Of a stretch of 64,000 nt of DNA, positions 16,304-23,740 are shown in pieces. Source of the stretch: an uncultured Bacteroidia bacterium (lineage in GTDB: Bacteria; Bacteroidota; Bacteroidia; Bacteroidales; UBA932); NCBI GenBank assembly GCA_902798975.1, contig CADBYT010000005.1, forward strand, positions 124,001-188,000, in the 5' to 3' direction. Position 1 is the first letter of the stretch, and every line of letters starts with the position of its first letter. Under the pieces are notes generated by a model that saw only the letters and a program-made list of their open reading frames with translations, was not told the DNA's origin and did no database searches. Position numbers and translations under genes: made by a program.

Positions 16304-17188
16304 ATGAGAAATCCCGTCCCACATTATTACCACTGTGCAACCAAAGGCTTCGACCATAGCATCCTGTTTGCCGACACCCGGGAATTCATTGCCGGCATGA
16401 ACCGGATTGGTATCTGTCAAGCCCGCTTACAGGAGGAGAAAGTAATTGTCATTGCCTTCTGCCTGATGGACAACCATGTCCATATCATCATGTATGGGAC
16501 TCGGGAAGCTTGTCTCAAGTGGATGGCCTTGTATCACCGACTGACCATGATCTGGCAGGGGAAGCATCGAGACGGTGCCCCTGTCAACGAAGAATGGGAG
16601 TATGACGCTTGGCAAATATACGACACCGAGGACTTGAAAGAGAAGATTGCCTATGTCTTCCGAAACCCGACCGTGGCACGGATGAGTTATGTCCCAAACG
16701 GTTATCGCTGGAGTTCCGCTCCACTTGTCTTTGCAGATTCCTCGGCACAAACCATCGGCGGGAAGAAGGTGGGTTTGCTCTCAATCTACGAGAGCCGGAA
16801 ACTATTTGAGACAAGGGCTATTCTTCCGGAAGACTGGATTGTGTTGCCAGACAACATGATCTGGCCGGGATGTTATACAGACTCAAAAAGAGTAGAAAAG
16901 CTTTTTGGGCATCCACGCGCTTTCCTGTTCTTCTTGAATCAAAACGTAGAAGCAGATATCAATCAGGAGATGTATCAAGGGAGCCTTTCTCTTCCCGATG
17001 CGGATGTCATTCAAATGGCAAAAGAACAATCTGTCAAGTTATTTGGGACCGATGTTGTCAGCTCTCTGGATCTCACGTCGCGCATCCAGCTTTGCAAGGT
17101 GGTTAAGAAAAAATCCGGCACCAGTCTGAAGCAGTTGGCCAGGATTGTTCAGGTTCCGCTAGCTGAATTAAAGAAGATATTCGGGTAG
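16304..17188 (+). CDS. REP-associated tyrosine transposase-like protein (RAYT, Y1/HUH family), 294 aa
   Basis: HUH single-strand nuclease of the IS200-like Y1 superfamily. The metal-binding pair is H58-V-H60 in FCLMDNHVHIIMYG; the candidate nucleophile is Y117 in AYVFRNPTVARMSYVP followed by GYRWSS, the RAYT pattern. The C-terminal 40 residues (GTSLKQLARIVQVPLAELKKIF) form a helix-turn-helix-like tail, shared in style with the second copy at 55595. RAYTs cut and join REP palindromes and are usually single, non-insertion-sequence genes; no IS ends are seen here. AT richness is slightly higher than in neighbouring genes. Confidence 0.88.
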   Translation: MRNPVPHYYHCATKGFDHSILFADTREFIAGMNRIGICQARLQEEKVIVIAFCLMDNHVHIIMYGTREACLKWMALYHRLTMIWQGKHRDGAPVNEEWEYDAWQIYDTEDLKEKIAYVFRNPTVARMSYVPNGYRWSSAPLVFADSSAQTIGGKKVGLLSIYESRKLFETRAILPEDWIVLPDNMIWPGCYTDSKRVEKLFGHPRAFLFFLNQNVEADINQEMYQGSLSLPDADVIQMAKEQSVKLFGTDVVSSLDLTSRIQLCKVVKKKSGTSLKQLARIVQVPLAELKKIFG

Positions 17189-17227
17189 ATTTTTCTTCCT
17201 GTTATCATCTGAATATCAACTTTTTTA

Positions 17228-17235
17228 TATATTTG
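17228..17235 (+). promoter_or_regulatory. -7 element TATATTTG, distal promoter
   Basis: Full TAnnTTTG match 240 bases upstream of the response-regulator ATG and just after the RAYT stop. It could drive a long leader or a separate small RNA. No clear -33 box. Confidence 0.45.
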
Positions 17236-17242
17236 CAAAAAA

Positions 17243-17428
17243 CACTAAAACACCCAGGATGCCCGTTCTGACCACATACCGGCACCCGAAGGCCATCTCC
17301 TTATATTCTCCGAGGTGGTTGGTTGTTTCTTGTAAATACCTGAATTTTAATCAAGTGTAAAGTGATATGAGTAGGGTGAATTCCCCGTAGAGCCTATGAG
17401 GTTCGGGAATGGAGTTAATTTTACGTTT
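17243..17428 (+). ncRNA. Candidate structured leader or small RNA
   Basis: Between the two -7 elements lies about 190 bases without an open frame. Near its 3' end, ATTCCC (17380-17385), GAGCC (17390-17394), GGTTC (17400-17404) and GGGAAT (17405-17410) form one 11-pair stem with a four-base bulge and the loop TATGA, followed by a T8 run at about 17425. It matches no RNA family I know. Whether it is separate from the operon is undecided. Confidence 0.3.
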
Positions 17429-17436
17429 TTTTTACG

Positions 17437-17444
17437 TAATTTTG
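17437..17444 (+). promoter_or_regulatory. -7 element TAATTTTG, proximal promoter of the six-gene operon
   Basis: Full TAnnTTTG match 31 bases before the ATG at 17476. A -33 box is not distinct. Confidence 0.45.
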
Positions 17445-17475
17445 AAGAATATACAAGCAAACAATTTTAAATACG

Positions 17476-18642
17476 ATGGCCGTAAAAATACTGAGTGTCG
17501 ATGACGAGACCGATCTCGAATTGTTGTTGACGCAATTCTTCCGTAGAAAAATCAGAAAAGGTGAGTATGAGTTCTACTTCGCCCACAATGGACTTGAGGC
17601 GCTGCAGTTTCTCCTGAAGTACCCGGACATTTCCATCATCCTGTCAGACATCAACATGCCTGAGATGGACGGTCTGACACTGCTTGCCAAGATCAATGAG
17701 ATGCGCGTCCCGTCCCGGAAGTGCATCATGGTGAGCGCATACGGAGATATGGACAACATTCGCCACGCCATGAACGGCGGTGCTTTCGATTTCGCCACCA
17801 AACCGATCGACCTGGATGACCTCCAGCTTACCATCGACAAGGCGGTCGAGCAGATCGAGTACATCAAGAGCGCTCAGAAGGAGCACGCCGAACTGGTGGA
17901 TATCCAGAGCGATCTGTCCGTGGCCCGCGAGATCCAGCAAGGTATCCTGCCCCGCAGTTTCGATCTGAAGAAGCTGCCGGATGCCGGCGCCGTCGATATC
18001 TTTGCCAGCATGGATGCAGCCAAGGACGTAGGCGGCGATTTCTACGACCTCTTCCCGATCGATGACCATCGGATCGGATTCGCCATCGCCGATGTGAGCG
18101 GCAAGGGTGTGCCTGCGGCCATCTTCATGGCGGTGAGCCACACGCTCATCAAGGCTACGGGCATCCGCGACCTGGCGTCGAACGAATGTATGGAAACGGT
18201 CAACAACATCCTGTGCAATGAAAGCGTGGGTTCCATGTTCGTGACCGTATTCTATGGTATTTACGACTTGCAGACCGGAGCGGTCGATTATACCAATGCC
18301 GGCCATAATCCACCGTATATCCTGCATGCCGACGGCTCGGTCGAGATGTTGAAGAACGACGGTAACCTGGTACTCGGCGCAGTGGAGGATATGAAGTTTA
18401 AACGCCAGTCGCTGCTGCTGAACCCCGGCGACGCGCTCGTGATGTACACGGACGGCGTGACCGAGGCTGAGAATATGGAACACGCCCAGTTCGGAGAGTC
18501 CCGTCTGGAGGCAGTGCTGGCCGAGCTGAAAGGGGCCCCCAGCAGGAAGATTGTCGAAACAATCAATGCCAGGATCCGCGAATTCACGGACGGCGCCCCT
18601 CAGAGTGACGATATAACCCAATTAGTAATCCGCAGAAAGTGA
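17476..18642 (+). CDS. Response regulator with PP2C/SpoIIE-type serine phosphatase output, 388 aa
   Basis: Residues 1-120 are a receiver domain with the acidic pocket (VDDETD), phosphoacceptor D58 in ILSDINMPEMDG and the conserved K in ATKPIDLDD. A short coiled linker (QKEHAELVDIQSDLSVAREIQQGILPRSF) leads to an RsbU/SpoIIE phosphatase with metal-binding motifs DVGGDFYDLF, IADVSGKGVPAAIFMA and the C-terminal PQSDDITQLVIR. Phosphorylation presumably switches dephosphorylation of a serine/threonine-phosphorylated partner. No anti-anti-sigma factor or switch kinase is encoded nearby, so its substrate is unknown. First gene of the operon; its stop overlaps the next start (GTGA). Confidence 0.93.
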   Translation: MAVKILSVDDETDLELLLTQFFRRKIRKGEYEFYFAHNGLEALQFLLKYPDISIILSDINMPEMDGLTLLAKINEMRVPSRKCIMVSAYGDMDNIRHAMNGGAFDFATKPIDLDDLQLTIDKAVEQIEYIKSAQKEHAELVDIQSDLSVAREIQQGILPRSFDLKKLPDAGAVDIFASMDAAKDVGGDFYDLFPIDDHRIGFAIADVSGKGVPAAIFMAVSHTLIKATGIRDLASNECMETVNNILCNESVGSMFVTVFYGIYDLQTGAVDYTNAGHNPPYILHADGSVEMLKNDGNLVLGAVEDMKFKRQSLLLNPGDALVMYTDGVTEAENMEHAQFGESRLEAVLAELKGAPSRKIVETINARIREFTDGAPQSDDITQLVIRRK

Positions 18643-20297
18643 AACGCCGTTCCATTCTATTGATCGCATTGACGGCACTGGTGGTGGTCACCGGTGTGGC
18701 GATGGTCGCCTATCGCATGGGCAGCAAGCATTCCCGGAGCGAACTCACTGCGCTGCAGGAGGAGATGGACCGCCTGCTGGCCGCTGAGAAGGATGCGGCG
18801 ATCGTGAAGCGGGTCAGCCAGCAGATGGAGGATATTGCCTATCAGCAGAAAGCCATATCCGACCAGCAGCGCGACCGTGCCGAAGAGCAGTCTGTCCTGG
18901 CTACCCGGAATGCCGCCCGCGCGGAAATGGAGAGCCGGGCCGCCCGCGAAGCGGAAAGCAAGGCGAACGCCGCGGCCGACGTGGCCGAGCGGGAGCGTGC
19001 CAACGCCGAACGGCAGCAGGAAATCGCCCTGGAGCAGCGCGACGAGGCGAACCATGCGAAAAACGTGGCCGATACTTTGAACCGCCGCACCCAGGCCCGG
19101 AGCCTGGCGGCGAGTTCGCTGGTCCGGCGTGAAGCCAATGATCCCGAGGTGGCCGACCTGCTGGCGTACGCCAGCTGGTATTTCCTCAAGAACAACCGGG
19201 GGAACACCTATTATTCCGAAACCTTCAAATCCCTGACCGAGGCCACGGACGGCATCCCGCGCTACAAATTCAAGGAGAACAGTTCCGTGAATGCCATCGC
19301 CCAGGTGCCCGGCAGCCCCGGTGAATGTGTGGCGGTGACGAATTACGGCGAAGTGGAATGGCTTCGCGCAAGCGGGACATCCGGGGATATCCGGATCACT
19401 TCCCAGAGCCTGCTCTTCAACTCTGCATATGATTTCCGGGATGTGACGGTCCAGGGAGGGAAGATCTTCGCGCTGTCCCATGACGGGCCTCTCTGCGAAC
19501 TGGACTTCAAGGGGAAAATGACCGCCGTGGCCCTGCCCGATGATGATTACTTCAAATTGATTCCGTCAGGCGATCGTCTGCTCGTGGCGGCACGCCGGAG
19601 CCTTGGCTGGTATGCCGGCGGTGCACTGTCGGGCCGCGTGAGCCTGGATAAACCCCTGTCGACGGTGGTGGACCGGAACGGAATCATCTGCCTCTTTTAC
19701 GCGGACGGTTCGTATGCTGAGATGGATGCCGCGGGCCGGATTACGGAGAAGGCCCCGCTGCTGGACGAGGTGGTTACCGCTGCCTTCTACGACAAATCCA
19801 GCGGATGCCTGCTGCTGGGCGTGAAGGACGGTACGGTCTATCCCGTCAACAAGTACAACCGCGTGATAGAGACCCTGGCGGCCCACAAGTCGCGCTGCAT
19901 GAGCATCACGATGCTCGATCCCGTCATCATTACCGGTGGTTATGACAAGAAGGCCTTTATCTGGAGCATGGACAACCTGATGTTCGAGAGCGGCCTGAAC
20001 TTCCAGGGCGAACTGGAGGCGGAAAGCGTAGGGAAAAGGGTGGTGAACAGCAAGGAGATTCCGACGGAATGGCTGGTGCCCGTGGATTATACCTTCGATG
20101 GCTGGACGCTTTCCGTGTGCAGTGACGCAGACGGGAAGTCCGTGTGGATCGGCACCTCCTCCGGTTATGTCTCGCTGCTGAATTCTTCGGCTGATGACAT
20201 GGCGCAGCAGCTGAATCGTAAAATCAAACGTAACCTGACCCAACAGGAATGGACCCGCTACGTCGGCGTGTCCATCCCCTATATGACGTTCAAATGA
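18639..20297 (+). CDS. Membrane-anchored coiled-coil protein with beta-propeller-like C-terminus, 552 aa
   Basis: The start is GTG, four bases inside the upstream stop. One transmembrane segment (ILLIALTALVVVTGVAMVAY) is followed by a long Ala/Glu/Arg coiled coil (about residues 35-160) and then strand-rich repeats resembling a WD40-type propeller (CMSITMLDPVIITGGYDKKAFIWSMD split over the repeat). This layout recalls the periplasmic or cytoplasmic platforms of signalling complexes. Orientation is unclear. It may scaffold the phosphatase encoded before it and the sensor after it. The 3' end overlaps the next gene by ATGA. Confidence 0.75.
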   Translation: MKRRSILLIALTALVVVTGVAMVAYRMGSKHSRSELTALQEEMDRLLAAEKDAAIVKRVSQQMEDIAYQQKAISDQQRDRAEEQSVLATRNAARAEMESRAAREAESKANAAADVAERERANAERQQEIALEQRDEANHAKNVADTLNRRTQARSLAASSLVRREANDPEVADLLAYASWYFLKNNRGNTYYSETFKSLTEATDGIPRYKFKENSSVNAIAQVPGSPGECVAVTNYGEVEWLRASGTSGDIRITSQSLLFNSAYDFRDVTVQGGKIFALSHDGPLCELDFKGKMTAVALPDDDYFKLIPSGDRLLVAARRSLGWYAGGALSGRVSLDKPLSTVVDRNGIICLFYADGSYAEMDAAGRITEKAPLLDEVVTAAFYDKSSGCLLLGVKDGTVYPVNKYNRVIETLAAHKSRCMSITMLDPVIITGGYDKKAFIWSMDNLMFESGLNFQGELEAESVGKRVVNSKEIPTEWLVPVDYTFDGWTLSVCSDADGKSVWIGTSSGYVSLLNSSADDMAQQLNRKIKRNLTQQEWTRYVGVSIPYMTFK

Positions 20298-22864
20298 GAA
20301 GTTTTCCGTGTCATATCGTTCTGATGGCCACCGTGATGCTTTTCACGTTGCCGGCCGTCGCGCAGAACGCCTATATGGGCGTGCCGTTCTTCCAGAACTA
20401 TCCGGCCAGTCAGTACAATGCCCACAACCGCAACTTCGACGTGATCTGTGACGGCGAGGGGCATACCTTCTTTGCGAACTTCGAAGGCCTGCTGGTCTAT
20501 GACAACGTTGAATGGAGGATTGTCCATACGCCCGACATCTCCCGCGTGGTGAGTGTGGGCATGGAGGAGGACGGAACCATTTTCTTCGAGGGTATCAACC
20601 AAACGGGCCGGGTCCTGGGCATGGCAGGGGATTCCATCCGCGTGGAATATTCCTCGGGTGTTGCCCGTGACGCCCGGGTACTCTCCGGCGGCGAACGGAC
20701 CCGCGAGGATGCGGTGGACCGCTGGAATGAGATCGAAGTTTACCAGCGACTCAGGCTGGACAGGAACCGTACGCTGCTGGCAACGGCGACCGAAGGCGTG
20801 ATCGCGGTCGATGCCCAGGACAGGGAAGTCTGGCGGGTCAATGTCGATAACGGTCTCTGCTCCAACAGTATAACCAAACTTTCCTACGACGGCAAGGGAA
20901 CGGTCTGGGGGGCTACGGACAACGGTGTTTTCCGCCTCTCGGTTTCCGAAATCTATACCCATTTCACGGAGAAAGAAGGCCTGCGGGGACAGATTTCCTG
21001 CATCGCCTTGAGCGGTGCCGACCTGATGGTGGGCACCTTCCAGGGCCTGTATCGCCTGGACGGGCAGCGCTTCCTCCCGGTGGGCCGGATCAATCATGCC
21101 TGCTGGCAGATCGCCCAGGGGGATGGCGGCCGCGTGTACGTGGCCACTTCGGATGGCGTCTATGAATATGCCGCCGGGGCCGCACGCCAGTTGACCGACC
21201 AGTTCGCCATCTCCATCGAAGCCCTCCCCGACGGCTCCTTCCTGGTCGGTGAACTCGAGGGCGTCAGACGTTTCCGCCCCGGCAGGGGGAACACCACGGT
21301 CGGCGATATTCCCAATGTCACCCGTTTCAAGCAGGATGCGCGCGGCGGTGTCTGGGCGATGACCCTGGCGGGCGACAACTACTATATGGCTGCCGGCAGC
21401 TGGCGCTTCGAGAAGCGGGAAGAAGGACCTTTCTCCCCCTTGTTCGAATACGAAGACAAGGACGGCCACCTGTGGCGCAGCTATGACAACGGCATGGGCA
21501 TCAGCTTCGACGGTATGCCGGACGAGTTGAAGCCCTGGTTCGAACCGTTCTCTGACTTCAATGTGCAGGCCATGCTGGTGGACGGGGGACTGGTCTGGAT
21601 CGGTGACAACGACGAGGTGGTCCGCTTCGATATGGATGGATGCCGGACGGCCGAGCGTTTCGCACCCCTGTTGTATTTCCGCAGTTTCAAAAAGGGCAGC
21701 GGTGACCTGTCCATCAGTTTCTCCAACGACAAACTCGATCCCTTCGGACAGGTGCGGTACAGCTACCGCCTGCGCCACGACAATGCCTGGTCTGATTGGA
21801 GTGATCAGCAGGAATACCTGTTCGCCAACCTCAGCTACGGATCCTATCAGGTGAGCGTCCGATCGATAGACGCCTTCGGGCAACTGAGCGAGGTCGGACC
21901 GCTCGAATTCCGTCGGCCGTACCCGGTATTTGTGCGCTGGTATGCGCTGCTGGTGTACGTACTCCTCATCGTGTTCCTGGTCTATCAGTTGTTCAAGTAC
22001 CGCATGCGCCGTATGGCCGAGGAACAGCAGCGGCTGGAGAACATCGTGGACGAGCGTACCCGCGAGTTGCGGCAGGCCCAGGATAAACTGCTGCGCCAGG
22101 AGCGGGAGGCTGCCATCGGTAAGCTGACCAAGGGCCTGATCGACCGTATCCTCAACCCGATGAACTACATCAACAATTTCGCGCACCTGACCCTCGGTAT
22201 GTCGAAGGAGATGCGGGAAAATGTTGAAGATGAGAAAGATAACATCTCGACGGAAGTCTATGAGGATTCCATGGACATCATGGATATGATGACGACGAAC
22301 CTGGAGAAGATCGAACAGCATGGACTCTCCACGACCCGCACGCTCAAGGCGATGGAGGAGATGCTGAAGGAGCGCTCCCGGAAGTTCGAAGCCACCGACC
22401 TGGCTGCATTGTGCCAGCAGGCTGTCGAGAAGTTCAAAACCTACTATGCCGACGATATCGCTGCGCTGGGGATCCAGGTGGAATGCTCCCGTCCTGACGC
22501 GCCCGTCATGCGGAATGTCGTGGCCGACCAGATCAGCAAGTCCATCCAGTCGATGCTCTCGAACAGCATGTACGCCATCAGGAAGAAGGCGGAAAAGGAC
22601 AGCTACAGCCCCGTTCTCCGCGTTACCGTCTCGCAGGAGCCGGCGGATGGCCATGTGTTTATCAGGATTTACGACAACGGTATCGGAATCGAGGAGAGCA
22701 TCCTGGGCAAGATCTTCGACCCGTTCTTTACCACCAAGCCCACGGCCGAGGCCCCGGGCGTGGGTCTTTATCTTACCCAGCAGGTCCTGCATGACTGCGG
22801 CGGCACGGTGACAGTGCAATCCGTGAAAGGTGAATATTCGGAATTCATCATAAACTTGGCTTAA
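20294..22864 (+). CDS. Membrane sensor: periplasmic propeller, Y_Y_Y domain, TM, degenerate histidine-kinase core, 856 aa
   Basis: Signal peptide MRSFPCHIVLMATVMLFTLPAVAQ; then reg-prop-like propeller repeats (DGKGTVWGATDNGVFRL), a Y_Y_Y domain before the membrane (YRLRHDNAWSDWSDQ, YGSYQVSVRSIDAFGQ), one TM at about 546-570, a coiled coil and a kinase core. This is the front half of hybrid two-component systems of Bacteroidota without receiver or AraC output. The H-box reads KGLIDRILNPMN: the phospho-accepting His is replaced by D617 and the next Glu by R618. The ATP-lid region is preserved (DNGIGIEESILGKIFDPFFTT, GVGLYLTQQVL). It may bind ATP and act on the neighbouring kinase. Start chosen at the ATGA overlap, 15 codons into a longer frame. 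Confidence 0.88.
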   Translation: MRSFPCHIVLMATVMLFTLPAVAQNAYMGVPFFQNYPASQYNAHNRNFDVICDGEGHTFFANFEGLLVYDNVEWRIVHTPDISRVVSVGMEEDGTIFFEGINQTGRVLGMAGDSIRVEYSSGVARDARVLSGGERTREDAVDRWNEIEVYQRLRLDRNRTLLATATEGVIAVDAQDREVWRVNVDNGLCSNSITKLSYDGKGTVWGATDNGVFRLSVSEIYTHFTEKEGLRGQISCIALSGADLMVGTFQGLYRLDGQRFLPVGRINHACWQIAQGDGGRVYVATSDGVYEYAAGAARQLTDQFAISIEALPDGSFLVGELEGVRRFRPGRGNTTVGDIPNVTRFKQDARGGVWAMTLAGDNYYMAAGSWRFEKREEGPFSPLFEYEDKDGHLWRSYDNGMGISFDGMPDELKPWFEPFSDFNVQAMLVDGGLVWIGDNDEVVRFDMDGCRTAERFAPLLYFRSFKKGSGDLSISFSNDKLDPFGQVRYSYRLRHDNAWSDWSDQQEYLFANLSYGSYQVSVRSIDAFGQLSEVGPLEFRRPYPVFVRWYALLVYVLLIVFLVYQLFKYRMRRMAEEQQRLENIVDERTRELRQAQDKLLRQEREAAIGKLTKGLIDRILNPMNYINNFAHLTLGMSKEMRENVEDEKDNISTEVYEDSMDIMDMMTTNLEKIEQHGLSTTRTLKAMEEMLKERSRKFEATDLAALCQQAVEKFKTYYADDIAALGIQVECSRPDAPVMRNVVADQISKSIQSMLSNSMYAIRKKAEKDSYSPVLRVTVSQEPADGHVFIRIYDNGIGIEESILGKIFDPFFTTKPTAEAPGVGLYLTQQVLHDCGGTVTVQSVKGEYSEFIINLA

Positions 22865-22876
22865 GGAAAAAGTTTT

Positions 22877-23740
22877 ATGGAAGAGCAATTAGAAGGATTG
22901 AAACAACAGGTTGCCTATCTGCAGGAGCAACTGAACCGGCAGGAGAAAATGGCTTCCCTGGGTCTGCTCAGTGCAGGCATCGCCCATGAAATACAGAACC
23001 CGCTGAATTTTGTGATCAATTTCAGTAAGATGTCTGTCAAGTTGCTGGAGGACCTCCGGGAGATCGTGGAGGATTGTGCGGAGAAACTGGGTGAGGACGA
23101 TGCCGCCGATATCCAGGACATTTCGGCGGACCTTGGCGAGAATCTCCAGAAGATCCAGGAGCATGGTGAGCGGGCCATCAGCATCATCCGTGGCATCCTG
23201 CTGCAGAGCCGCGGCAAAGCCGGCGAGAAGCTGCCGACCGATGTGGGGCAACTGGTGCACGAGTACGTATGGCTCAGCTATCATGCCATGCGCGCCAACG
23301 ACAAAAGTTTCAACATCACAATCCGGGAAGAGATCCAGGAAGATATGCCCAAATTCATGGTTATTCCGCAGGACCTCAGCCGGGCCGTGCTCAATGTCAT
23401 GAACAATGCCTGCTACACGGTCAAGGAACGGGCCGGCCTGGAGGGTGGCGATTACACGCCCACCATCACGGTGAAGGTTGCCATGGACCGTAACGGCGCC
23501 GATGAGGCCGAGATCCGGGTGGACATCACGGATAACGGCATGGGCATGACCCCCGAAGTCAAAGAAAAGATCTTCGAGAATTTCTTCACCACGAAGCCGG
23601 CCGGCGAGGGAACAGGCCTGGGCATGAGCATCACCTACGATGTCATCACCAGGAACCATGGCGGCCAACTGCTTGTGGAGACGGCGCCGAAAGTCGGCTC
23701 CACCTTTACGTTTATCATTCCTGCAAAGATCGTAAAATGA
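22877..23740 (+). CDS. Soluble histidine kinase, 287 aa
   Basis: A coiled-coil N-terminus (MEEQLEGLKQQVAYLQEQL) leads directly into a complete kinase core: H-box SAGIAHEIQNPLNF with H37, N-box VMNNACYTVKE, G1 DITDNGMGMTPE, F-box FENFFTTKP and G2 EGTGLGMSI. No membrane segment or sensor domain, so the input probably comes from the degenerate kinase in the preceding gene, whose H-box region is homologous. The likely phospho-target is the receiver at 17476. It ends in the ATGA start of the TonB receptor gene. Confidence 0.92.
   Translation: MEEQLEGLKQQVAYLQEQLNRQEKMASLGLLSAGIAHEIQNPLNFVINFSKMSVKLLEDLREIVEDCAEKLGEDDAADIQDISADLGENLQKIQEHGERAISIIRGILLQSRGKAGEKLPTDVGQLVHEYVWLSYHAMRANDKSFNITIREEIQEDMPKFMVIPQDLSRAVLNVMNNACYTVKERAGLEGGDYTPTITVKVAMDRNGADEAEIRVDITDNGMGMTPEVKEKIFENFFTTKPAGEGTGLGMSITYDVITRNHGGQLLVETAPKVGSTFTFIIPAKIVK

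Noticed and set aside
16304-17188. IS200-type insertion sequence
   Set aside because: Protein is longer and has the RAYT-type tail; no TnpB, no IS ends, and palindromes fit a REP system.
17189-17475. Signal recognition particle RNA or RNase P RNA
   Set aside because: Conserved core motifs of those RNAs could not be found in either strand.
20279-22888. Long antisense open frame (about 870 codons) opposite the membrane sensor gene
   Set aside because: It mirrors the sense gene exactly, lacks any domain or signal, and such frames arise from the high GC third-position bias. The same applies to long antisense frames opposite polA, bamA, korAB, the NRPS-like gene and uvrB.
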